A DNA stretch of 64,000 nt from positions 11,600,471 through 11,664,470 of the forward strand of contig OZ017767.1 of assembly GCA_963969345.1 (NCBI GenBank), written 5' to 3'. This DNA comes from Turbatrix aceti. Taxonomy: Eukaryota > Nematoda > Chromadorea > Rhabditida > Panagrolaimidae. Within the stretch, counting starts at the first letter, position 1. The number at the start of each line of letters is the position of its first letter. Made by a program: the position numbers and the translations under genes. Under the pieces are notes generated by a model, which made no database searches, was not told the DNA's origin, and was given only the letters and a program-made list of their open reading frames with translations. Below, piece by piece: positions 12,777-24,076 of the stretch.

Positions 12777-13117
12777 TCAACATGTACCGAGCATGCCACA
12801 GAGCTGTTGTCCAGATACGTTTTTGATCTTTTCGATAATTTGATTCATATTTCCGCTGCTATAAATGTTGCACGGAGTGGTGAACGGTTCAGGAACAACC
12901 TCGCATAAAACGGTTACAAACTAAATTTTTTGATGTTTTTATAATAATTATCTTACATACACAATAACCTTACTTTTTTAGTAACAGTGGGATTCTGCAG
13001 TGTCTGAAGAACTTGATCAGCCCCATTTATGCAGGTATCACAGGTGAAATTTTGAGCTTCAGTTGTCAAAAAGATGATGGTGCCGAGCAGGAGAACAAAG
13101 ATGAAGAAACCAGACAT
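12777..13117 (-). CDS. Small secreted saposin-like (SAPLIP) peptide B
   Basis: A 95-residue paralogue of the neighbouring gene, with exons 12974-13117 and 12777-12920 (53-bp intron at the same codon). Signal peptide FFIFVLLLGTIIFLTTEA is followed by TCDTCINGADQVLQTLQN, nearly the same as in peptide A. All six saposin cysteines are kept with the same spacing. Exon 2 differs more: EVVPEPFTTPCNIYSSGN replaces GFVPDKFITTCNTVASSN. Faster change in the helical surface than in the signal peptide is what one expects of immune-type peptides, but two copies are too few to claim selection. Confidence 0.85.
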
Positions 13118-13552
13118 GTTGAAGAGTGGGAAACACGTCTGGGAAAAGGAGTATAAATATGGAGAGCAAAAAAGTTTAGTCGTTGTGTGAAAATTCCTTT
13201 GTTAATGGCAAGGAAAAACATTGTTTTGTTTGTACAAACGACGGAACCCATCCGATTTTATTGTTCTGGTGACTCCAATCTGTCTGCCCTTATTCATTTT
13301 TTACGTTCGAACGTGGCCAATGCTTATTAGTTTCAGTCTTATCAATCAGAAATTTTTTGTACAATTTTTTTTCATTTAATGTATTTTACCAAAAAAGGCT
13401 GCGTTCTCAAATTGCACGATTTTTTTGTCATTTGCTTATAAATCATTGACAGTAAAATTTATCCATAGAATGTATTCAAAGTATATAATATGTAAATTGT
13501 AACTCGTAAACAAAAATAAATTACAGTGATTAAAAAAAATGTTATATGTAAG
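13118..13552. other. Spacer between saposin-like gene B and DEF8
   Basis: Besides the TATA-like block, I see only AT-rich DNA. It must contain the promoter of the saposin-like gene and the 3' end of the DEF8 transcript. Confidence 0.5.
13151..13162 (-). promoter_or_regulatory. TATA-like element of saposin-like gene B
   Basis: The same GTATAAATATGG block as upstream of gene A, 34-45 bp before the start codon at 13117. Confidence 0.45.
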
Positions 13553-15013
13553 TTAGCACGACTGATGACCGGATATACGAATGCACCGGGGACACCTCTT
13601 GCTGTTGATCTTGAAGCACGCCGAGTGAAAAACGCTATAGCACTTTTGACAGGCCGCGGTATCGTCTTCGAATGGAAAAATGACGGTGCCAACATCACAG
13701 AGCTCGCAGATGAATCCATTTCCCTGGCAGATGGGGCAGTCTTGGGTAATGTGTCTCCGGAAGCGATCGACCACTTCCTGGACTTCGATGACGAGTCCAC
13801 CCATCGCGAGCTGCACCAGGTCCTGAACCGTAATGCTGTCAGCCGAGTCGACGTAGTGCGAGTGATGATCGAGGAATCGGAGCATCTTGCTCTTGCGAGC
13901 CGTTCTGCATGACACAAGAAAACACTTCATCAGAATGATTTGGCTTCGGAGGCGTCGAAAAGTTTTGAGCGAAGGAACGAGGTTGAGCAGGGTCTCGTGG
14001 ATGTCAGAAAAAAGAAGGATAGGGCGGTGGGACGATGTGACGAGAATCTTTTTGGACTGACGAGAAACGGGCTTCGGGGTGAAATCCCAGTTGGTCAGGA
14101 TACGGGCAGGAATGACGAGGAGATCGTTCCAGTGGCAGCGATCGCAGTAATAGTTACCGGTGTAGTCGCAGAGGCGGGGAAGGCTTTCGGAGGTGTTGCC
14201 TTGAAAAAATTTAAAAAGTGGAAAAAAAATTTGAAATTCAATAAAAAAATGACCGGAAATGCAATTACAAAACAGTAACACTAACATAAATGAGTAAAAA
14301 CTTATTCACAAAATGAACTAAAAAAACTCCAAAAAAATTAATTTTTAAAAATTTTACCACCGTAAAAAAACAATTATACAAAATCGTAACCCCTAAAAAA
14401 TCACAACTCACTTACCGTAACCAATCGGTGAAAAGCAATCTACACACTGATATGCCTGATCTTTGAGCGTCACCTCAGGGCACAGTTCCCTGATAAAATT
14501 AAAAGACGGCTGAGCGACAATATTTCCTGCGCAAGAATACTTCATGCCAGCGATGCATTTGTCATGCACGCGAAATCCGCAGCCCGAGCACCTCCTCCAC
14601 GCTTGTGCCAGGGCCCAGATGACCGAGATGCACACCTCGCAGTAGGCATTTCGTCCCCGGATTGGCTGGAGAACGAGAAAGTGTTTGTCGCGGACGACGA
14701 CTTTGTCTTTCTGATTCCCGCACTGCTCGAAGACCTCTTCGAGCTGTTCGAGTTCCATCTTGAAGCCCACCATGAGATCCAGAACGCACCGGCTCCTGTC
14801 GGTGTCGCTGGCAGGCTCGGATGCTGACGCGTAGTCAGCGAGCAGCTTTCGGCAGCACTGGATCGACAGGCGAAGTTCGTCCGCGCGACTCGAAGCGCCA
14901 TTCTTCTTCCTCAGCTCTGTACCGACGACATCCGATATCTGGTGACTGAGGAAGTGTATGTAGTCATCAGACGAGCCGGTACTAGCAGATGACGTCGTCT
15001 CATCGGTCGACAT
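13553..15013 (-). CDS. DEF8: DEF8 homologue (C1 domain plus Rubicon-homology domain)
   Basis: A 414-residue protein with exons 14416-15013 and 13553-14199. Residues 111-161 form a C1 zinc finger with complete ligands (H111, C125, C128, C142, C145, H150, C153, C161). The second exon is a Rubicon-homology domain: LCDYTGNYYCDRCHWND, ILTNWDFTPKPVS, then ending with DCPICQGNGFICELCD, IFPFEDD, CYSVFHSACF and RCPRC. DEF8, PLEKHM1 and Rubicon share this domain, which binds Rab7 on late endosomes and lysosomes; in mammals DEF8 acts with PLEKHM1 in lysosome positioning. The N-terminus is Ser/Thr-rich and disordered. The exon-2 acceptor is TTTTTTCAAG, slightly unusual but the only one keeping the frame. 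It is divergent from SEH1. Confidence 0.92.
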
Positions 15014-15233
15014 CAAACAACAGCCACGCCGCAGGCTACGATCGACCAGATCACGCGCACATAAAAGTCAACTTCGCCAAGTTTTTTGTATTCTCGGAAC
15101 ACAACGCCAAGGCTTTTTTCATGAAAAAGCAGAAAAATTTACTCATCAAGTTGGTTCTATTTTACTTCTTCCTCATGTAATTTTTTTATTTCTGCCAGTA
15201 TCACTTATTTTTCTTACAAATCCAGTAGAACAA
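15014..15233. promoter_or_regulatory. Shared promoter region of DEF8 and SEH1
   Basis: Only 220 bp separate the two start codons, which face away from each other. A bidirectional promoter is therefore likely. A possible trans-splice or intron acceptor (TTACAAATCCAG) sits just upstream of the SEH1 start. Confidence 0.5.
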
Positions 15234-17969
15234 ATGCAAGCAAATCTAGTGGACACGTGTGATGCTTTCTACAGATTGCAGTCAAATGGCCTGGATGCAT
15301 GCTGCCACAGCGAGCGCATCCATCAAGCTGAATTCGATCACCTTGGGCGTCGTGCCGCAATTTTGACAATTGATCGAGTCGTTTCGGTGTATACAAGGGT
15401 TACACCGGATCAAGGATGGCACAAGACAGGACAGTTTTCGGTGAGTGAAAATTTTTTTAGGTTTTTTTGAATGATGGGAACTTTTTTTACTGTTTTCAAA
15501 AAATATATATTTTTGTTATTTTTCAAATGAATAAAGTTTTTTAAACATGTTTTATTACTTTTTAAAACAATTTATTTTTTGAGGTTATTTTCGCATTTAC
15601 ACAATTTTTTTACAGATCCCTGGAGGCCTAGCCTGGAAACTAAAATGGTCGCATTTCAAATTTGGTCAAGTTATTGCAACAGCGAGTTACGATGGCTCAA
15701 TCTACCTTCATGAAGAGAAAAATGACAGGAATTCAAAAACATTACATTTTGACGACGACCTCACCGATGTTCACGGGGATCCCGTTCCACGGGAGTGGGT
15801 TCGACGCGTTCAACTCGTCAATACGCCCATATCCACCGTTACCGATATGAAATTTTGTCATCAATTCTTTGGACTCATGCTTGGTGCTTGCAATCTTCGG
15901 GGTGAGATTATCATCTACGAGTGGTCGAATCCACGCGATCTCGAGGCTTGGCAGCTTGTCATGAAGATTCCCGTTTTCAAGGGACGGTGTCGGGCTTTTT
16001 CCTTCTCGACGGATCGATTCAACTCGCTTCTGGTTGCTGCGTGTACTGACGAAAAGGGACACCCATCCCAGCAGCTTGTGATTTTTCCGTTCGTCAGAAC
16101 TTGCGAGGAAGGGTAGGTTTCAAACAAAAAAAAGCTTTATAAACAAAAAGTAACATAATTGTTTCCCGATTTTTTGAAACCTAAACTAAATTTCTTTTTT
16201 TTTGCTTTTTTGGACCCATTTTTTAGAAAAAAAAACATTTTTTACTATCAAGTGAGAAAAAATAATTTTTCAAAAACATTTTTTTTTTGAAAAAGTATTC
16301 AGAATCAAGCAAAGTTGTTTCTAAATGTAAAAAAATTTATCAACGTCATTTTTTTGCCCCATTTCTTGTAAGGTTGTCAAAAAAAATTTTCCAGAGCCGA
16401 GATTCCCGAAATCCGGGACATTCCGATCTCCGCCAAACTCAGCACCCCAGCGGTCCCCATGGACATTGCCTTCTCTCCCACCGGTGCTTATTCCTTCCAC
16501 CGCCTTGCCGTTGCTGTCGGTAACTGTGTCGTCATGTATCACATCACCTGCGTCAACGAAGAAAATATGACCACTTCGATCAAGGATATAACCGAAGCGA
16601 CGGTCATTCGCGTCGATGACGAGGAAACTGGCGCTCCGCAGCCATCCCTTGAAGCCTTCAAAATTGACGAGGAAAATGCCGAGGAAGAAATCGCACTTGC
16701 AGCAGCTGCTGCGAAGGAAGCTGAGGAGGAAGAAGAGGGTGTAAAGAAGGAGGACGACGATATCGAAGGCATCGATGCTTCGGAGGCTTCGTCGTCGAGG
16801 CAGGACGACGGCACACAGTCGCAAGGCGACGATGAGGAATCTGAATCTGGTGAGTTTTACAGAGATTTAAAATAAAATATTTTATATTTTTATTAAAAAC
16901 ATTAAAAAAAAAATTAAAAAAATTAAATGTAAAAAAAAACTTAATTTTAAAAATGTTTTGTAAAAAATTATATTAAACAAGAAAAGTGAAAAAATATTTA
17001 AAAAAAAATTTCACATTTATTTTATTTTTTTTGCAAAAAAAAATTCTAGTCCCATCATCCGCAAAATCCCAACCAATCCCAATAACCGGGGCTGTCGTCG
17101 AATCCCCCGTAGAAACCCCAGTACCCGAAATCGCCGAGGAAGTCAGCACCAGCGGCGCCCGAAAAATCAGTCCTCAAGAAATCAGCGTCCTCGAAGAAAA
17201 CGTCGGAAGCCCGTACCTTTCTGCCCGCGAAGAAGGCGCGCCTCCTGCTGCAGGCGATGATTCTGATGCCGATACCGATGTCACCGAAGCTTCCACCAAA
17301 CAGGCTCGGGCCATCGCTGGACTTTCTCCCTCCTCGGCTGAAGGCGACGATCAGGTGTCGGATGAATCCATCGAGACGTCTCTGTCATCCGACGGAGAGC
17401 ATGCGGATCACGAGACTCCTGACGTCGGCGACAAATTCAATTTTGAAGATGAGAACGAATACGAAGACGAGGATGATACCGGTGACGTCGACGACCTCGC
17501 GCACTCCAAGACCGCGCTTCGAAACCGCTTTTTCGACGATTTGTGCAGTGAACAGGCCACGGATACAGGATATGAACCCGCCTCACCGCCTGATTCGAAA
17601 ACCGCCACCGCGATCGACTACCAGTATCTCCCGCAGACGCTGACCGACTACGATGTCGCCCAGTCCAAGGTTCGGGGCATCGATGGCCAGCTCGCGACTC
17701 TTACGGACGAAGCCGAAATATCGGATATCTCCAAGCTGAGGATCGTCGCCCTCAGGCAGTCTATTCTCCGTGGCGGAAGGTCGCAGGCGAAAAAGGTTTC
17801 CTTCAACCACACGGGAACTCTCCTGACAGTTGTCTATTCGGATGGAAAGACGAGGATTTGGAGCCGAGCGAGCCCGGTCACCTGGAAATGTGCCAGCGTC
17901 ATTCCTGCACCTGAGACGAAAAATCAGATTTCAATTCGTACTGATAGCTCGACGCTCGTTTATGAGTAG
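15234..17969 (+). CDS. SEH1: Nucleoporin SEH1 homologue with long acidic insertion
   Basis: A WD40 propeller protein of the nuclear pore Y-complex (Nup107-160) and of the SEA/GATOR2 complex that controls TORC1. Exons are 15234-15440, 15616-16112, 16395-16849 and 17050-17969; 692 residues. Alignable SEH1 segments: IHQAEFDHLGRRAAI, LKWSHFKFGQVIATASYDGS, WVRRVQLVN, STVTDMKFCHQFFGLMLGAC, VPMDIAFSPTG, and the last blade AKKVSFNHTGTLLTVVYSDG with VTWKCASV. Typical SEH1 is about 360 residues. Here about 340 residues (roughly 288-630), very rich in Glu, Asp, Ser and Ala and probably disordered, are inserted before the last blade. The first intron-exon joins are in phase, so the insert is coding. It shares a short promoter region with DEF8. 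Confidence 0.88.
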
Positions 17970-18430
17970 GAAGTTTGTCATTCATCCTTGATTGCTGCCA
18001 TTGCTTGACCGTTTTCACATGTTGCATGTACAATGTTTTGTTGAATAATAAATAATTTTTTATATTTTAATTTTTGATTGACATGAAAATTAGTGATGAG
18101 ATAAAAAAATTATTGCATGGTAGCAGTCTGTACTATGTAGACTTTTGAATATACGTGGCACTGCCACCAAATCGACTGACGTACATATTCGTAGACAAAG
18201 TTTATTCATCGTATAATCAATTGTTTACAAGAAAAAAGTTCTGAATGACATCATGAGCATTGATCAAACTTCCCTCCTCCCTCGATCCAATTTTTTGTTT
18301 TTTTTTCTACGGTCTGTTACGCATGCAAATGAGGACGCTGTCCACGAAATGACGTTTCTAGGCCGATTAAACTTTTGAATCGGCTTTGTATCGTCGGGAT
18401 CCCGCAGAAAACTGTAGCCGCATTTGCTAC
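17970..18430. other. Spacer with promoter of the secreted repeat protein
   Basis: AATAAA-type polyadenylation signals for SEH1 occur near 18046-18052. No gene is seen. The 3' part must hold the upstream promoter of the gene starting at 18494. Confidence 0.5.
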
Positions 18431-18438
18431 TATAAAAG
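18431..18438 (+). promoter_or_regulatory. TATA box
   Basis: TATAAAAG lies 56-63 bp upstream of the start codon at 18494. A strong TATA box agrees with the heavy codon bias of the gene, both signs of high expression. Confidence 0.6.
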
Positions 18439-18493
18439 CGCTCCACTGCGGCACAATGGGCATCACAACTCGGTTTCGAGTACAACTTCAATC

Positions 18494-19869
18494 ATGTTTT
18501 CGATGAAAGCAGCTCTCGTCCTCGGTCTTGTGGCTCTTGCAGGTGGGCATCGGTTTTCAGTTCATTTTCACTGAGGAACCATTTCAGCCGGAGATTCGTT
18601 CAAAAACAAATACGGTTCGTGCCGATCCAACTACGGCAACTTCTGGAAGGTGCCGTCTGGCAACTCTCAACCCAACATCATTGAATACCTCACCGACATC
18701 ACGTCCGACACCTACGTCAGCCTGACGGTCACGACTACGATTACCGCCGAATACCAAACTTGGCTGAGCTCGTTCACGACCGCCATCGACGGCTACCTCT
18801 CCCTGGGTCTCTCAGAAGAGGAGATCCTCATCAAAGTCAGCTCGCAGCTCCTCATCCTCAAGTACCAGTACCCTGACGTCTACGCCATCGTCAAGAGCGC
18901 TCAGCTCGGCTCCCTCGGCTCGATCGAGGACCTCGTCAGCATCGCCGCCGAGTTCCAGACCAACTCTGTCCTTGGCGAGATCCAGGTCAACGGCGAGGCT
19001 TTCCTTGCTCAGCTCGTCGCGTCGGTGCCCTCGGAGTACCAGAGCTCCTTCCAGGCCTTCGTGACCGCCAACCTCGAGTCCATCGTCTCCAGCACGACGC
19101 TCACGGTCAGCGAGAAGCTCGCCCAGATCTACGAGCAGATTTCGACCGTCTACTTTGTCAGCTACCCGGCGGCCCAGGCCAGCATCCAGGTGTCCCAGAT
19201 CAGCGGCTTCGGCTCGTTCGGAAGCTTCTTCAACGTCGCCAAGCGCTACTACCAGGTGCAGCTCGCTTCCACCTACTTCTCCGGCTCGTCTGCCCAGTTC
19301 CTCATCGACTTCAACGCCACCATCCTTTCGTCCACGCTGCCCAAGGTCCAGAAGGCCCAGCTCAACACGATCCTCAAGAACCTGACGATCACGTTCGAGA
19401 CCGTCACCGACGTCTCCGCCCGCATCGAGCTCTTCTCCGAGATCTACGAAAACTTCATCTCGCTGAACCCGGTCCTCGCTGGATACTGGAACGGTCTTCA
19501 GTTCGGTTCTTTCGGATCCCTCTACGAGATTCTGACTCTTTCTGTCTACGTGAGTTTTTTATTTGGGGAAAATTTACCCCAAGATTGATTTTTTAGTTCG
19601 GTCAGCTGCCGCCCGCCTACGTTCCTCCTACCGGCGCCACGGAAGAAGCCACCACTGTTGAGGTATCCACTGTTGAGGCATCCACAGTTGAAGCCAGCAC
19701 CGTCGAAGCGTCTACCGTTGAAGCATCTACAGTCGAGGCATCTACCGTCGAGGCATCTACCGTTGAAGCATCCACTGTTGAGGCTTCCACCGTTGAATCA
19801 TCGACCACCCAGGAATACGAAACCACCATCGGTGAATATTCGTGCCTCTGCAGCACTACTGTCGCCTAA
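18494..19869 (+). CDS. Secreted helical-repeat protein with ASTVE pentapeptide tail
   Basis: A 427-residue secreted protein that I do not recognise. Exons are 18494-18542, 18588-19549 and 19597-19869. Residues 1-16 are a signal peptide, with cleavage predicted near ALA-AGD. The body appears to be three homologous units of about 100 residues, each ending in a glycine-serine motif: GSLGS (124-128), GFGSFGS (223-229) and FGSFGS (322-327), each followed by a predicted helix. The tail has nine tandem [A/V]STVE units, then CLC near the C-terminus. The Thr/Ser-rich tail is a likely O-glycosylation region. Codons are strongly biased to C-ending ones, unlike the neighbouring receptors, which suggests very high expression. 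Candidate roles are cuticle, gut-surface or secreted structural protein; none is shown. Confidence 0.85.
19651..19797 (+). repeat. 15-bp coding minisatellite
   Basis: Nine in-frame 15-bp units plus a partial one encode [A/V]STVE. Third-codon positions vary among units while the peptide is constant, so purifying selection at the protein level or old duplications are likely. The complementary strand is also open, reading ASTVD units, as a by-product of the repeat. Confidence 0.85.
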
Positions 19870-20032
19870 TGTTGTCATCATTTCCCAGAACCGGAACAGT
19901 CTTCCAGTTGCAAACCTTTGTGAACCGTAGTATAGTCCACTTTAATCAGTGAAATAAAATTATCTTTAATGTGTTTTTTTAATAACAACACTCGGCATGA
20001 CTCTCTGACAGGAAAACAACTGTTAACGTCTG

Positions 20033-21071
20033 CTAAAGATTACGACGAGTATGCATTACGGTAACCACAGGTTCCACTGTACTTGTCTGTACTATAGATC
20101 TTACAGCACCTGTCCTGCGAAAAACGTAATTTTGAAAAGCCTTGATGGAAACTAACACAATAATGGCGTTTCCAGCTGGAACCCATGCAAGTCCCATCAT
20201 TGCGAGTGTCGAAATTATAATAGCTGGATAACCGTTGACGAAAACTGTACATGCAAGAAGGAAAAGCGGAAATAGGCCAAAGAGAAACGGCAACACAGCT
20301 TGCAGAATCAGAGTTCTGCTAATCTGTCTGTGAATGCTCATTGTGTTTTTAGAAAAAAATTGCCGGTTGTCTTTCAGATATTTTCTGACTTTGAGATAGC
20401 ACAGAATAATGATAAGGTAGATTGACTGAGTCAGAACCATGCCTACAAACAGCATGACCCCCATGCGGAAGCTGCCCTTTGGTGCCATGCCAACAAGCTT
20501 CATTGTATCGTTTTTAACCGAGATAAGTTGAAGCAACTCGACGGATTCCCTTGCAATAGTGACCGGGTCATCTTTGTGGCACCAGTACATGACTGATCCA
20601 ATCATGGATGCAAGTGCAAATGAAATGGATGTCGTGGTGAGACCATACTGCAGTGTGTATTGTTGTTTGTAGCAAATCTTGAGCAGCCGAAATATAAATC
20701 CATTCGTTACGGTAAGCATTTCTAGGAAAATAAATGTACCCCAAATTGAAATTACTATTTGATAGATTTCGATGGGTAGAGTTGTAAAAAGGCAGTGCGA
20801 AAATACAAAAGCTTTGCCGTTGTAAACAATAATGTGCTGAAAATAGTTTGGTAACCGAGTGTTGGCGTAAATAAACATTTACCGTTTTTACAACAAACTC
20901 GATTACTGAATAAGTGATATCGATAATACAAGTTTGAATCATCCAAGCGTTGTAATTATTCATACCAATAATCTTAACTTTATACAGCAAGTACAGTATG
21001 CCAATGTTAAACAGAATGCCCAACATTGAGCCAGCATAGAAATTCCAGTGGTGAACATCCAAGATATTCAT
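20033..21071 (-). CDS. Serpentine chemoreceptor 4
   Basis: A 330-residue 7TM receptor with just one intron: exons 20883-21071 and 20033-20836 (46-bp intron after codon 63). Motifs: LLYKVKIIGMNNYNAWMIQT (TM1-2), TNGFIFRLLKICY in place of the usual FRYRRI, FSKNTMSIHRQISRTLILQ, and WVPAGNAIIVLVSIKAF in TM7. The loop after TM3 lacks the Arg-Tyr-Arg of its relatives, so G-protein coupling may differ. The downstream introns found in other family members have been lost. Confidence 0.87.
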
Positions 21072-23224
21072 TTTATGAATAAAAAAAATGTATCAGTTGC
21101 AGCTGAGGTGTAATCTTTTTTTTTCAAAATGTTAAGTGAACAACTTGGAAGAACATGCCGTACGTGCCACCTAATATTATATGAGCAAACGATGTAGTGC
21201 AACAGATAAGTCTGCTTTCATGGCTATTCACAGGTTGTGTACCATGAATAATAGCCGCAAGTTGTGTTTATTTGTCCCCTACCGTATGATGATTGTAGCT
21301 TACGGGCAAAACAAAACACATAATCAGACTTGGAAACGGGTATTTGTAACGTATCAAGTCAAGAAAAGTCGGTAAAAGAATTTTTACGTTTAATAATTTC
21401 TACTGTTCGGGATTGCTGGATTGTTCTGTACTTAGTCGTTCGGTTTTTCTGACGCTTGGTGAAATATAAAAACTCAAAAACATTGCTGGAAAGATTTAGC
21501 GTCTACTACAAAAAGTCCAACATTTATTTTATTTTTGGAATACTGTAGATTCAATCATGTTTTGTTACTTTTGTGCTTTCGCGAATAACTCAAAATTTTG
21601 TGATCATCATTTGTTGGTGGCAAATCAAATATTTTGTGAACAAAAAGTTATGGTACCTGTCGTTCAATTTAAATAAAAATGGAAAACTTCTTGTGAAAAA
21701 AATATTATAGCAACGGAAGTATACCACTCGACAGTGTCGGCAAATTGCGGCAACCGATCAACCGACACCAGCCAAGCCATTCTTCGTTTGGTCAGTCAGT
21801 CGAAAACCATTTTGTTTTATTTGCGACCAAAAATGGCGTGGTAGCATTTATCTGCCTGATTCGTGCATTGCAGTTTGTTTCTCAGCACGGACACAGCGAT
21901 CGCATTCAGTGGCACACGAAGATTGTGTCGTTTTCCATGCGCTGTCATTCACCAGTGGTTCGATGCTCACCAAATTGCTCCTACTCACTGGACGCTCCTG
22001 CCCAGCTCACGAGCGAGAGCGGGGCGAGCGCGAAAATTTAGGAGCTCAAAATTGGCAAATTGAACAACTCTGTTCACCACACTTTATGGTGCGTTCTAGG
22101 CAACATTCATGTACCGAAAGATGCATGCAAACGACTTTGTGTCCTTTTTACTCGATAAGCGATGTGATCCCAGGCGTTTGGTGGGCACAATGTTGTGTGT
22201 GCAAGTTTTTGTACAAACAACGGCGGTTTGTGACACGAACTTGTGTCCTCGTCGCGAAAACGATTTGCTTAGGACACAGACGCGTCTGCTCCTGCGCAAG
22301 CTCAATGGAGACGCACACCTTATTGTGCTGCGATCGCTCTCACCGTCTGTGCCAAAGAAACAAAATGCAATACCTTGTTTACCACTCGGATCAACTGTTG
22401 CGCAGTTGATTTCTCCGCAAAATAGGCAGGTACACAGCTACACTGACAAACAAACCCATCTTTTGGCTGACCAAGTGAAGAATGGTTCTACAAGTGTTGG
22501 CTGGGACAAAAGGAGATTTTTTGTCAGTGTTATACGCCTGTTTCGCAAAGAAATCAACTGAGAAAAGTAGCTAATCGGTTTTCCATTGATTTTTTCACAA
22601 GCGGCAAATAAATGCTACCACCTATACTAAAACGCCGTTTTTTGGCCGCGAATAAAGTAATTGTTTTCGACTGACTGATCAAGCGCCAGAGTCAGTTGAT
22701 CAATGCGCGCGTTGCCGCAACTTGCAGGCACTATTGAATAGTAAAATTCAGTTGCGATTTTTTCACAAAAAGTTTTTGGAATTTGTAGTATTTCTCTATG
22801 CCACTTGCGATAGATACTTTACTCACAAGCAAAGACCTGTAACCAATACATATAATACAATATACAACAGGTCCAATCATTACCTCAACAAAGGGACTTC
22901 CTAAGCTATGAGGTCTTTGGTTTGCTCTGGGCTTGCCTCCGGCCGGGCGTCGATCACGCAGCCAACGAACACGACCGCTCGCGGCGACTGACAAAACAAC
23001 CACTGAGACAATAGGAAAGGGAAATACAGGAAACAATTATTCTACGCGAGATAAGAGTGCGCACGCGTTGCACCAACTCGTACGAAATGATGCCATTGGC
23101 GAAAGAACAAGAACAAAATAAGATTGAGTGTTGAAAAATCGTAATCCACACCAAAAGTATGTTGTGTTGAAGATTCTATAAGCAAACCTCCGAAAAAACA
23201 ACAAAATAGTGTGGTATTCACATT
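21072..23224. other. Gene-free, repeat-bearing stretch
   Basis: Open frames here are short and overlap repetitive DNA shared with the intron of receptor 10 (46990-47545). No domain or splice-linked gene is visible. Confidence 0.5.
22424..22780. repeat. Dispersed repeat, copy 1
   Basis: Contains GGCTGACCAAGTGAA, an inverted pair around CACTGACAAA with CAGG-GTATA-like ends, and GTTGCCGCAACTTGC followed by GGCACTAT and TTCACAAAA. The same blocks occur at 46990-47545, partly in opposite orientation. The repeat looks like a degenerate terminal-inverted-repeat element; its borders are uncertain. Confidence 0.55.
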
Positions 23225-23232
23225 GCCAAAAG

Positions 23233-23588
23233 CAGGGTGGCGAAACTCCCATGGGAATTAGAAATAAGGGAATTATCCCATGGGATTCCCATGGGAGTCC
23301 CAGGGGGTATTTTTTGGTACGTTTAAAAAAGTACATGTTTATACAAAAAAGGTATCCGAAAACACACTTATTTTATTAATGTAATAAAATTAACAATGAA
23401 AATAAAATTATTTCCATAATTTGAAAGTAAAAAGCACGCTCCTGCGTAAAATAACGGTGATATTTTAGGCGGGATTGCGCATTTTCAAATTTCCGGAGGG
23501 AATTATCCCGTGATAAATGGGAATCCCGGGATAATTCCCGGGATATTTCCCATGGGACTCCCATGGGAATCCCCTTTTCGCCACCCTG
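23233..23588. mobile_element. hAT-type MITE, 356 bp, with perfect 8-bp target duplication
   Basis: Ends are CAGGGTGGCGAAA and TTTTCGCCACCCTG. Both flanks carry GCCAAAAG (23225-23232 and 23589-23596). Inside both ends lie many CCCATGGGA and CCCGGGAT palindromes, different from the subterminal repeats of the MITE at 7454. The centre is AT-rich and non-coding. Confidence 0.92.
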
Positions 23589-24076
23589 GCCAAAAGTAGT
23601 ATGAAACGAAGCCAAAAAATGTGATTCTCAATTTATTACGTGTTTAAGAATGGCTCACGATATGACAAAAAACGATAAATGTAATATATATAAATCAAAA
23701 TGCGTTTTTATTGAATTTTCGTAGTTTTTTGTTGTGTGGACACCAAATTGAAAACAAGTTTGAAAAAGTTTCACAAATCAACAGAGTGAGCATAAAGAAG
23801 TGTTTTTAACACTTAGTTTTTTGTTCCATGCACCAATTTTCAATTTTTTGTTTTTCACACCATTTCCTGTAACAGAATATTGTTTACAGTACCGGGTAAC
23901 AAAATATCCTTATTCAATTATTACACCAAAGTACCTGGTGTTTGACACTACTGTGCATCACAAAGTTTTTCATGTGCCAGACACAATTACGAGGTTTTAT
24001 GTTTGACCAGAATAGTAGCTAAAAAGAAGTCATATATTTAATTTGAACAAATTATTTAAGTTAGCAAAGTGCAAAT

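Noticed and set aside
13526..13912. 128-codon plus-strand frame
   Set aside because: Antisense to the DEF8 Rubicon-homology exon; no independent support.
19617..19856. Minus-strand frame reading ASTVD repeats
   Set aside because: By-product of the 15-bp minisatellite in the plus-strand secreted gene, which has signal peptide, splice sites and codon bias.
21745..22561. Several overlapping plus-strand frames
   Set aside because: They overlap repetitive DNA also found at 46990-47545 and show no domain.
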